Source of the DNA: Prosthecobacter debontii
GTDB taxonomy: Bacteria > Verrucomicrobiota > Verrucomicrobiia > Verrucomicrobiales > Akkermansiaceae
Direction of reading: 5' to 3'
Length of the DNA: 37,921 nt
Assembly: GCA_945873125.1 (NCBI GenBank)
Contig: CAMCBV010000030.1
Span: 1 to 37,921, forward strand
Under the pieces are notes generated by a model. That model ran no database searches. It saw only the letters and a program-made list of their open reading frames with translations, and was not told the origin of the DNA. The position numbers and the translations under genes were made by a program. Of this stretch, positions 7,450 through 14,079 are shown piece after piece. Numbering within the stretch: the first letter of the stretch is position 1; each line of letters opens with the position of its first letter.

Positions 7450-7574
7450 TTTTTTAACCACGAATGACTCGGATTTCCCGAATTTTTAAAGCTCATGGAA
7501 AAGCTCCAAGTGCTCTACCAGGATCTAATTCATTCCTCTTATTCGTGCCATTCGTGAAATTCGTGGTTAAAAAT
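7450..7574. repeat. CACGAAT-type inverted quasi-repeat (family B)
   Basis: The left arm from 7450 reads TTTTTAACCACGAATGAC, continuing with degenerate CGGATTT/CCGAATT units. The right arm at 7540-7572 is the reverse complement of TTTTTAACCACGAATTTCAC plus further CACGAAT units. The arms are about 75 nt apart and fill the spacer between vapC and suhB. The same core recurs at 25367-25494. No gene is seen here. Confidence 0.6.
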
Positions 7575-7641
7575 ACTCAGATAATCACCCTGACATTCCA
7601 CCACCCTTGACCTTACATCATCAAGGTATTACCCACAACCC

Positions 7642-8394
7642 ATGGAAAACGATCTTAACTTGGCCGTCGAAGCCGCTCTAGAAGCCGGAAAACTCCTCCG
7701 CAAACATTTTGGCAAATCCCTCACGGTCGATGAAGCGCATCATCACGATATCAAACTCGCGCTCGATAAGGAATCCCAAGACCTCATCACGAAAATCCTC
7801 CTCACCGCCCGACCCACCGATGCACTCTACGGAGAAGAAGGCATCGCTGGAAACCAAGACTCCAACCGCCACTGGATCGTCGATCCCATCGATGGCACGG
7901 TGAATTTCTTCTACGGCATCCCTCACTTCTGCGTCTCAATCGCCCTGCGCGTGGGCGAAGAAGTCGTGCTCGGCGTGATTCACGATCCCATGGTCGGAGA
8001 AACCTGGACCATCATCAAAGGAGGTCAGCCCCTCCTCAACGGCGAACCGGTTCAAGTTTCACCCCGCACCAAACTCGAAGAATCAATCCTCTTCGTCGGC
8101 TGCGGAAAAGACACGGAAGCCCTCAACACAGGAATCGAGCGCTTCCACAAGGCATCACTGCGCGCCCGTAAAATGCGCATGATGGGCTCCGCCGCCCTCG
8201 GTATGGCCTACATTTGCTGCGGCCGACTCGATGCCTATGTCGAATCCACCATCTCCCTCTGGGACATCGCCGCCGGACAACTCCTCGTCGAATCTGCCGG
8301 TGGAAAAGTCACCCTCACCCAAAAAACCGGAAAATCCGATTCCTACTCCATCGTCGCCACCAACGGCAAAATCCCCATCGAAGAAATCCTCTAA
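7642..8394 (+). CDS. Inositol monophosphatase family protein (SuhB/CysQ-like)
   Basis: A 250-aa Mg-dependent, Li-sensitive-type sugar/inositol phosphatase. Metal-binding motifs are complete: Glu65/Glu66 (GEEG), Asp81 and Asp84 (WIVDPIDGTVNFFYG), and Asp208 (LWDIAAGQLLVESAGG). WIVDPIDGT is the family signature. Possible substrates are inositol-1-phosphate, 3'-phosphoadenosine 5'-phosphate or histidinol phosphate; sequence alone does not separate them. The start is ATG 7642. The gene precedes ispF by 67 nt in the same direction, but a small palindrome and a heptamer array lie between them, so an operon is uncertain. Confidence 0.9.
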   Translation: MENDLNLAVEAALEAGKLLRKHFGKSLTVDEAHHHDIKLALDKESQDLITKILLTARPTDALYGEEGIAGNQDSNRHWIVDPIDGTVNFFYGIPHFCVSIALRVGEEVVLGVIHDPMVGETWTIIKGGQPLLNGEPVQVSPRTKLEESILFVGCGKDTEALNTGIERFHKASLRARKMRMMGSAALGMAYICCGRLDAYVESTISLWDIAAGQLLVESAGGKVTLTQKTGKSDSYSIVATNGKIPIEEIL

Positions 8395-8403
8395 CATTTC
8401 CTT

Positions 8404-8417
8404 CGGACGTCAGTCCG
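8404..8417. repeat. Small palindrome after suhB-like gene
   Basis: CGGAC-GTCA-GTCCG forms a 5-bp hairpin 10 nt after the stop codon. It resembles the other GCGGA-type palindromes near 3522-3566. It is a possible weak terminator or a repeat remnant. Confidence 0.35.
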
Positions 8418-8432
8418 CATTTCCTCTTTGAG

Positions 8433-8460
8433 ATTTAAAATTTAAAGTTTAGATTTTTTT
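8433..8460. repeat. Tandem heptamer array (family C)
   Basis: The 7-bp units ATTTAAA, ATTTAAA, GTTTAGA and TTTTTTT run directly up to one base before the ispF ATG. The preceding 12 bases TTGAGATTTAAA recur exactly at 24495-24506. The array leaves no room for a normal ribosome-binding site, so ispF is either leaderless or depends on A/T-rich upstream sequence. Confidence 0.6.
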
Positions 8461-8461
8461 T

Positions 8462-8926
8462 ATGATCGGCACCGGCTACGACGTCCACCAATTCGCGGAA
8501 AACCGCCCTCTCATCCTCGGCGGCGTCCACATCCCGCACACCCACGGCCTCGCCGGCCATTCGGATGCGGATGTCCTCTGCCACGCTATCGCCGATGCCG
8601 TCCTTGGCGCGATGGGAAAACCCGATATCGGCTTCTACTTCCCTCCGGGCGATCCTTCCTGCAAAGACATCTCCTCGTTAAAAATCTTGGAAAAATGCCG
8701 CGAGCTCCTCGCTGAGGAAAATCTAACATTGATCAACGTCGATTCCACCCTCATCGCCGAAGCCCCAAAAATTCTCCCTTACCGCGAAGCCATGCAACAA
8801 AACATCGGCAACGCCCTAGGCATCTCACCAAAAAGAGTCGGCATCAAAGCCACCACCAACGAAAACATGGGCTTCATTGGCCGAAAAGAAGGCATCGCAG
8901 CCATGGCGGTCGCGCAGGTGGAATAG
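8462..8926 (+). CDS. ispF: 2-C-methyl-D-erythritol 2,4-cyclodiphosphate synthase
   Basis: IspF cyclises CDP-methylerythritol 2-phosphate in the non-mevalonate (MEP) isoprenoid pathway. The 154-aa length is standard. Zinc ligands Asp7, His9 and His41 lie in GTGYDVH and GHSDADVLCHAIADAVLGA. Further family motifs are IGFYFPPGDP, INVDSTLIAEAPKI and IKATTNENMGFIGRKEGIAAMAV. The start is ATG 8462, immediately after a T-run. No other MEP genes are in the window; ispD, a common partner, is absent. It converges with the kinase-like gene downstream. Confidence 0.96.
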   Translation: MIGTGYDVHQFAENRPLILGGVHIPHTHGLAGHSDADVLCHAIADAVLGAMGKPDIGFYFPPGDPSCKDISSLKILEKCRELLAEENLTLINVDSTLIAEAPKILPYREAMQQNIGNALGISPKRVGIKATTNENMGFIGRKEGIAAMAVAQVE

Positions 8927-8937
8927 TATCATCTTTA

Positions 8938-9040
8938 GGTAAGGCGCTATCGCCAAGAGCACCGCGCGAAGCGATGTATCTGAAGAAAAATCAGCACTTC
9001 ATTCCATACGGCGCTCTCGGTTATAGCGCCCTACCTTACC
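8938..9040. repeat. Paired-hairpin repeat element, copy 4 (family A, degenerate)
   Basis: The left end GGTAAGG pairs with the right end CCTTACC. 21-nt imperfect hairpins lie at 8943-8963 (GGCGCT...AGCACC) and 9010-9030 (GGCGCT...AGCGCC), the latter followed by CTACC. The two halves can also pair with each other. The element fills the convergent ispF/kinase spacer and its right end overlaps the kinase stop codon (TAA complement at 9036-9038). Confidence 0.65.
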
Positions 9041-9899
9041 GATTCTCCAACCACTCAATCCGCTGCTCCAGCTTCCTCACCCTCTCCTCTGACGGTGCTG
9101 GATAAAGAATCGGATACCACGCGCTCATCACTGCGGCGCGAGCGATCAGGCACTGTTTCAAAACCAATTCATCGTATTTTCCACCTACTGCCTGATAGGA
9201 TTCCAAAACCTGATCCACGAAATCATGATCATTATCTAACAACTTCGCATTCCAGATGATCGATGCCAAATCCCATTCCACGGGTCCACTGAACGCATCT
9301 TCCCAATCGGTCCAGAGCATTCCTTGGGGCGTCATCATGAGATTCCCCATGTGCGCATCTCCATGCAGAGCTTGAGCCGGCAAAGGCGCGAGCACATCGA
9401 TGGAGTGCTGGAGATGACGTTTCAACAACTCCACCGTCGCGGCATCGAAGTAGGATTTTTCCACAGACGTTTCCAAAATCGCCAGCGTCTCATGCAAAAT
9501 GGCAAGCGAGGGAAGCGTCTCTGGAAAATGATGCAGGATCTCATGACATTGATACAAGGTCGATCCAATCTCACGAGGATCAGGCTCCGCATCCGTCGCG
9601 GTGACGAATTGCCAGAAATTCATCGTGTATCCTTCATAATGATGGGCCGTGGCAGGAAGGTCAGGATGCAGTGGAATCACTGGAGCATGATAACGTGTCA
9701 GATGCGCAGCCACCGCCGTCTCACGCTTGAACCAATCTAAACCCTGCCTCGGTCCATCGATATCCGTGACCACTCGCGCCACCAGCGTTTCAGTCAACCG
9801 AACCACCAAGGTATGTCCGTCCTGCAAAATCTGGCAGCGATCCGGAACCACGCCATAGCGGGTCGCGACAGAGATAGCGGCTTCAATACAAGGATTCAT
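9036..9899 (-). CDS. Aminoglycoside phosphotransferase (APH)-fold kinase, substrate unknown
   Basis: A 287-aa protein of the APH/choline-kinase family. The catalytic loop is LHGDAHMGNLMMT, with His179, Asp181 and Asn186, and the metal-binding segment is WTDWEDAFSGPVEWDLASI (Asp198, Glu200). The N-terminal lobe has a beta strand pattern (HTLVVRLTETLVARVV). Relatives phosphorylate aminoglycosides, choline, homoserine or methylthioribose. Nothing here points to antibiotic resistance: the neighbours are housekeeping genes and no mobile element is seen. The stop codon lies inside the end of a repeat element. Monocistronic, with a possible ATG at 9899. Confidence 0.82.
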   Translation of the reverse strand: MNPCIEAAISVATRYGVVPDRCQILQDGHTLVVRLTETLVARVVTDIDGPRQGLDWFKRETAVAAHLTRYHAPVIPLHPDLPATAHHYEGYTMNFWQFVTATDAEPDPREIGSTLYQCHEILHHFPETLPSLAILHETLAILETSVEKSYFDAATVELLKRHLQHSIDVLAPLPAQALHGDAHMGNLMMTPQGMLWTDWEDAFSGPVEWDLASIIWNAKLLDNDHDFVDQVLESYQAVGGKYDELVLKQCLIARAAVMSAWYPILYPAPSEERVRKLEQRIEWLENR

Positions 9900-9982
9900 G
9901 GCATAGATATTGATACGAATTCAGAATTTTAAACCACCAATTTCACCAAAAAATTAATGATGCAGTAAGCCAATCGCGAAGC

Positions 9983-10013
9983 TCCTCCGTGTCCTCTGTC
10001 TCTCTGTGGTCAA
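9983..10013. repeat. ACAGAG-type quasi-repeat (family B)
   Basis: On the minus strand this reads TTGACCACAGAGAGACAGAG, then GACACGGAGG: three purine-rich units of 10-11 bp. The ACCACAGAG start parallels ACCACGAAT at 7450 and 25367 and ACCGCAGAG near 18110. It is a single arm; no inverted partner was found in the spacer. Confidence 0.5.
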
Positions 10014-10038
10014 TTTATCTTGATCCAATTTCAAACAT

Positions 10039-10105
10039 CGGGTTTCGGGTTTCGGGTTTAACGCCCTGGGATAGTTCGCTAACGAGGTCGCGATTAAAAA
10101 TCGCG
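10039..10105. repeat. Heptamer array CGGGTTT x3 and adjacent hairpin
   Basis: Three exact copies of CGGGTTT occupy 10039-10059 (family C). After 29 nt, a hairpin CGCGATT-AAA-AATCGCG spans 10089-10105, 11 nt past the mntD stop. For the minus-strand operon the hairpin could act as a transcript end, although its T-run is in the loop and not after the stem. Confidence 0.5.
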
Positions 10106-10116
10106 GTTCCGTTCGA

Positions 10117-10947
10117 TCAATTCCGCCTTCTCGCCAAGATCCCATATTTCGGCGCGACGATCAAACTCAGCACAAACAACGATGCCTGAGCCAAAACAAT
10201 GCAACCACTCGTCGAGAGGTCGGCATGATAGCTGATAAGTATCCCAACGATCGTCGCGGAGACAGAAGATAAAACAGAGATGACCAACATCCGGTCGAAC
10301 CGATCCGTCCAGAGGTAAGCCACACAACCCGGTGTGATCAGCATTGCCACGACGAGAATTATCCCAACTGCCTGCATGGCGACCACGATGGCGAGCGCCA
10401 GCAAGCCAAGCAGTAGATACGTAAGAAACTGATCCGGCAACGCCATCACCCTCGCTTGAACGGGATCGAAACAAATCAGGAGCAGATCCCTTCTCAAAAG
10501 CACACTGATCACCAGCACGCCACTGCCGATCCATAATGTCTGCAGCACCTGCGCTTTGCTGATTCCCAAAATATTCCCCACCAAGATGTGATCCAAATGC
10601 AAATCGGATGGTGTCTTGCTGAAGAGCACCAACCCGAATGCGAACAACCCGGTGAACACCACACCCATCGCGGTATCCTCTTTAATCCTGCTATGGCGCT
10701 TCACATACCCACTCCCCGTCGCGCAAAACAAACCTGCGGCAAATGCCCCGATGATCAATGGAATACCGGCAATATACGCCAGCACAATCCCAGGCAGAAC
10801 TGCATGCGACACCGCATCACCCATCAGCGACCATCCTTTCAGAATAAGAAAGCATGAAAGCACGGCACACATCGCCCCTATCAGCACACCCACAAGCAAG
10901 GCATCCTGCATGAACGCGTATTGGAACGGCTCTAACAAAGCATTCAT
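10117..10947 (-). CDS. mntD: Metal (Mn/Fe-type) ABC transporter permease 2
   Basis: A 276-aa integral membrane permease of the ABC-3 (MntC/TroD/ZnuB) family, with about eight hydrophobic helices. Family landmarks are [23 protein letters not shown], the GILISYHADLSTSGCIVLAQ region and the C-terminal APKYGILARRRN. The frame is open upstream to 11070, but conserved sequence begins at [16 protein letters not shown] 10947 overlaps the upstream stop as ATGA and has a strong GGAGG ribosome-binding site 7 nt before it. It presumably pairs with the product of 10944-11825 as a heterodimeric channel fed by the binding lipoprotein and driven by the ATPase. Last gene of the four-gene operon. Confidence 0.93.
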   Translation of the reverse strand: MNALLEPFQYAFMQDALLVGVLIGAMCAVLSCFLILKGWSLMGDAVSHAVLPGIVLAYIAGIPLIIGAFAAGLFCATGSGYVKRHSRIKEDTAMGVVFTGLFAFGLVLFSKTPSDLHLDHILVGNILGISKAQVLQTLWIGSGVLVISVLLRRDLLLICFDPVQARVMALPDQFLTYLLLGLLALAIVVAMQAVGIILVVAMLITPGCVAYLWTDRFDRMLVISVLSSVSATIVGILISYHADLSTSGCIVLAQASLFVLSLIVAPKYGILARRRN

Positions 10948-11825
10948 GAAACACCCTCCTTCACGACGATTTCCTCTTTCAATCGGGCGCGGCGACTCGC
11001 CAGCAAACCATGCTTGGGTGCAAGGACAAACACGCCGAGAAATACCAAGGCCTGCAAAGAAACGATGCAACCACCCGTTGCACCATTGAGAAAATAACTC
11101 GCATACGACCCCAACATGGAAGTCACGATTCCCAACCCGGATGAAATCCAGATCATTTTTCCAAACCGATCTGTAAGCAGGTAGGCCGTCGCTCCCGGTG
11201 TCACCAACATCGCCAGCACAAGGATCGCTCCCACAGCCTGCAACGCCGCAACCGAGACAGCCGCAAGCGAACCCAATAAAATCATGTGCAATACCATCGG
11301 CTTGATTCCAAGTGCGCGGGCCTGATTCGCATCAAAACAATACAGCATCAGATCTCTCCACTTCAGCCCCAACAAACAAAGAACCACCACCGCGATCACT
11401 ACAACTTGCATCACATCCCCTGCCGCGATTCCCAATATATTTCCATACAAGATCACTTTAAGATCCAACCCCGCAGGAAACGCCGTGATCAACACCAAGC
11501 CCAAGGCAAAAAACGAAGTGAATACAATCCCTATTGTCGCATCCTCACGAATCCTACTTTGCGCCCGAATGAACGCCATCGCTCCTGTCGCCAAAATCGC
11601 TGCAACGAAAGCACCCAATGCAAACGGCAAACCTAACAGATACGCAATCACAACCCCCGGAACCACCGCGTGTGAAAGCGCGTCTCCCATCAGCGACCAA
11701 CCTTTCAGCGTTACGAAGGACGATAAAAATCCGCAGACTCCACCAACCAAGGCGCTCACCCAAATCGCCCGCAGCATGTATTCATACTGCAAGGGATTTA
11801 GCAGATATTGAAGCGATTCACTCAT
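10944..11825 (-). CDS. mntC: Metal (Mn/Fe-type) ABC transporter permease 1
   Basis: A 293-aa ABC-3 family permease with many hydrophobic helices. The signature [20 protein letters not shown] matches its neighbour, and the C-terminus ([20 protein letters not shown]) is the usual positively charged cytoplasmic tail. It is a paralogue of the next gene, as in TroC/TroD systems with two different permeases. It overlaps both the upstream ATPase gene and the downstream permease gene by the four bases ATGA, so the subunits are probably made by coupled translation. The metal is inferred from the binding protein. Confidence 0.93.
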   Translation of the reverse strand: MSESLQYLLNPLQYEYMLRAIWVSALVGGVCGFLSSFVTLKGWSLMGDALSHAVVPGVVIAYLLGLPFALGAFVAAILATGAMAFIRAQSRIREDATIGIVFTSFFALGLVLITAFPAGLDLKVILYGNILGIAAGDVMQVVVIAVVVLCLLGLKWRDLMLYCFDANQARALGIKPMVLHMILLGSLAAVSVAALQAVGAILVLAMLVTPGATAYLLTDRFGKMIWISSGLGIVTSMLGSYASYFLNGATGGCIVSLQALVFLGVFVLAPKHGLLASRRARLKEEIVVKEGVS

Positions 11826-12748
11826 TCGTTATGCTCTTTGGAACGTTGTTTCAACAACTCCTCATGATCCGACCTATCTCGGTATTCCAAATGCCCGTCC
11901 TTACCGAAAACCAAGGGCCGCTCATCATCCGAGAAAACACGTACTTTCCTACCGTCGTGGGCTTGAATGGTCGATTGCTCGAATTGAAACTCCCGGAGCA
12001 ATCCACCAAATGCCAACGTCAAGTTTTGCTCGGTGAATACATCGGCCGTCGGCCCATACGCCAATACGGTGCGATTCATCAACACCACCTGATCACAAAA
12101 CTCCGGAACACTCCCCAAGTTATGCGTCGAAACCAAAATGATGCAGCCTGCCTTTTTCAATTCCTGCAACAAACCAATGATCGCATGTTCCGTGCTGACA
12201 TCGACTCCGGTGAACGGTTCATCTAACAAAATCACTTTCCCCTCTTGCGCCAAGGCCCGAGCCAGGAACACACGCTTTTTCTGTCCGCCACTGAGCTCCC
12301 CGATCTGGCGATCGCGATACTCCCACATCGAAACTCGTTTCAAACTCTCCTCCACGATCTTGCGGTCAACCGCTCTTGCGATTCGCAGGAAATTCATCGC
12401 TCCATACCGCCCCATCATCACCACATCCCAAACACTGACCGGAAACTGCCAATCGACCTCTTCCGACTGCGGTACGTAAGCCACCAGCCGCTGCTTCAAA
12501 ATTTCCTTCACGGGCAAACCGTTAATCGTAATCACTCCAGAGGTCGGCTTGAGAAAACCCATGATACTTTTGAACAGGGTCGATTTTCCGCTGCCATTCA
12601 CTCCAACCAATGCGCAGATCGTTCCACCTTCAAGCGAGAAGCTCGCATCGCGCAAAGCCTGATGCCCGTTCGAGTATACGACAGAAACCCCTTGAACTTT
12701 AAGGTTCGGCGCACTATCCACTTTTTCCGGATATTCGGGATAACTCAT
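11822..12748 (-). CDS. mntB: Metal ABC transporter ATP-binding protein
   Basis: The 308-aa ATPase of the importer. Walker A is GVNGSGKST (49-57), the Q-loop [13 protein letters not shown] (the VDWxFP stretch is typical of metal importers), the signature LSGGQ (152-156), Walker B VILLDEP (Glu177) and the H-loop STHN (His209). The family is usually about 240-260 aa. Here an extra C-terminal tail of about 60 residues, rich in charged residues ([26 protein letters not shown]), follows the conserved FGG; its role is unknown. The start ATG overlaps the binding-protein stop as ATGA. Confidence 0.95.
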   Translation of the reverse strand: MSYPEYPEKVDSAPNLKVQGVSVVYSNGHQALRDASFSLEGGTICALVGVNGSGKSTLFKSIMGFLKPTSGVITINGLPVKEILKQRLVAYVPQSEEVDWQFPVSVWDVVMMGRYGAMNFLRIARAVDRKIVEESLKRVSMWEYRDRQIGELSGGQKKRVFLARALAQEGKVILLDEPFTGVDVSTEHAIIGLLQELKKAGCIILVSTHNLGSVPEFCDQVVLMNRTVLAYGPTADVFTEQNLTLAFGGLLREFQFEQSTIQAHDGRKVRVFSDDERPLVFGKDGHLEYRDRSDHEELLKQRSKEHNE

Positions 12749-13650
12749 TGGGTTTCAGTAAATCCTTTCACGATGGTTTCAGCGTTATTTTCGAGCAATC
12801 TCAGATAAGTCGGTGCAGCGCCATTCGCTGCGGTCAATGAGTCCACGTAAAGCACACCACCATAAAGAATCCCGGTTTCTCTTGCCACTTGCTTGGCTGG
12901 CTTCGGACTGATCGTGCTTTCGGAAAAGATCACGGGAATCTGTTTGAGACGAACCTGATCAATCACATGACTCACCTGCTGTGGTGTTCCCTGTGCATCG
13001 GCATTGATCGGCCAGAGATAAAGTTGTTTCAACCCGTAATCACGGCAGAGATAACTGAACGCGCCCTCAGATGTGACCAACCAACGCTGATCCTCAGGTA
13101 TGGTCGCAAGCTTTTCTCTCACCGGCGCATCCAAGGCCTTGATCTTCTCCACGTAGGCTGCGGCATTCGCATTGTAGGTATCCGTATTTTCAGGATCCAC
13201 TTTGACCAACGCACGGCGGATGTTTTCCACATAGATGACCGCATTCTTTGGGGACATCCATGCATGAGGATTCGGCCTACCCGCGTATGGACCTTCCGTG
13301 ATTCCGATTGGCTCGATTCCTTCCGTTAAAACCGCCGATGGCACACCTTCCACTCTCTCGAAAAATTTCTCGAACCACTGCTCAAGATTCATTCCGTTCC
13401 ATAGCACCAGATCCGCTTGCTGGGCTTTGACGATATCTTTCGGTGTCGGCTCGTAACCATGAATTTCACTTCCTGGCTTGGTGATCGATTCCACGATCGC
13501 CTTATCCCCCGCCACTTCTCGCGCCATGTCAGCGATAATGGTGAAACTCGTTACGATACGTTTCTTTCCCGATTGATGCACTGGGTGACGTTCAGAACAA
13601 CCCGCCAAAATGAATGCAGGAAGAATCAATATTAAAAATAACCCTCTCAT
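12745..13650 (-). CDS. mntA: Metal-binding lipoprotein of the ABC importer (MntA/PsaA/TroA family)
   Basis: The extracytoplasmic solute-binding protein that captures the metal. Translated from ATG 13650 it has 301 aa with a lipoprotein signal: a hydrophobic stretch, then ILAGC with the lipid-modified Cys at 18. The four ligands expected for PsaA-type Mn binding are present: His64 ([11 protein letters not shown]), His129 (NPHAWMSP), Glu195 (TSEGAFSY) and Asp270 (LYVDSL). There is no His-rich loop of the ZnuA type. This favours manganese or iron over zinc, but does not prove it. A TTG two codons upstream is also in frame; AAGG lies 8 nt before the ATG, which decided the start. First gene of the operon, with a palindromic operator candidate 34 nt upstream. 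Confidence 0.93.
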   Translation of the reverse strand: MRGLFLILILPAFILAGCSERHPVHQSGKKRIVTSFTIIADMAREVAGDKAIVESITKPGSEIHGYEPTPKDIVKAQQADLVLWNGMNLEQWFEKFFERVEGVPSAVLTEGIEPIGITEGPYAGRPNPHAWMSPKNAVIYVENIRRALVKVDPENTDTYNANAAAYVEKIKALDAPVREKLATIPEDQRWLVTSEGAFSYLCRDYGLKQLYLWPINADAQGTPQQVSHVIDQVRLKQIPVIFSESTISPKPAKQVARETGILYGGVLYVDSLTAANGAAPTYLRLLENNAETIVKGFTETQ

Positions 13651-13683
13651 TTCCAATACCTTATATTAGAATGAACAAATATT

Positions 13684-13699
13684 ATTAGTCTAGGCTAAT
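13684..13699. promoter_or_regulatory. Operator candidate for a DtxR/MntR-type metal repressor
   Basis: ATTAGTCTAGGCTAAT is a 16-bp palindrome with seven Watson-Crick pairs and one wobble. It resembles the TTAG...CTAA core of DtxR-family boxes and lies 34 nt upstream of the mntA start, where it would overlap the promoter (a possible -10 TAATAT on the minus strand lies near 13661-13666). Metal-bound repressor would switch the importer off. No regulator gene is present in the window. Confidence 0.45.
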
Positions 13700-13783
13700 T
13701 TTTTAACCACAATACAGGTAATTAGCCAGCACTCGCGAGAGCATCTTTTACAGCAAAACCTTACAGCCGCTTCAAAAGCCAAG

Positions 13784-14048
13784 ATGAGTGACCCCTTCCT
13801 CTTCGTTTGGTATTGTATTGCGCGAGGTAACTCCGAGAAAGCAAAGGCCTCATGGTTTTTATGATCAAGTTCCTGACATTTGAACGGAATCCGATTGGAA
13901 GATTCATACTGAATTCTGGCTCATCGAGGGAATCATTGGAGAGCATCCAAAGATTAAAGTGCGACGAAATCACTCTCCAGCTACCCAGTCAGCCCGATGT
14001 CATACATTCACGGATTGGAAAGCCAAAACATTGAAATTTGAAATTTGA
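13784..14048 (+). pseudogene. Possible decayed small gene in the mntA-mutS spacer
   Basis: The 429-nt spacer 13651-14079 has no convincing intact gene. An ATG at 13784 opens 26 codons (MSDPFLFVWYCIARGNSEKA...) ending at 13862-13864. One frame over, from about 13851, a protein-like stretch runs after an in-frame stop (TESDWKIHTEFWLIEGIIGE, continuing to WKAKTLKFEI) and stops at 14046-14048. Together these look like one small gene broken by a frameshift and a stop. It is not recognised, and chance is a real alternative. Confidence 0.2.
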
Positions 14049-14060
14049 AATTTGAAATTT
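14032..14060. repeat. Tandem heptamer array TGAAATT x4 (family C)
   Basis: Four exact copies of TGAAATT plus one base, ending 19 nt before the mutS ATG. The copy number may vary by slippage. As it lies in the mutS leader or promoter region, such changes could alter expression of a mutation-avoidance gene; this is inference only. Confidence 0.75.
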
Positions 14061-14079
14061 CACCCCCCAGCATTGTCTC

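Noticed and set aside
9036..9899. Antibiotic resistance gene reading of the APH-fold kinase
   Set aside because: Only the fold is visible; no mobile context, and many such kinases act on normal metabolites.
10947..11070. N-terminal extension of the second permease (from 11070)
   Set aside because: The Met at 10947 has a strong GGAGG site and an ATGA overlap, and the extension reads the upstream permease out of frame.
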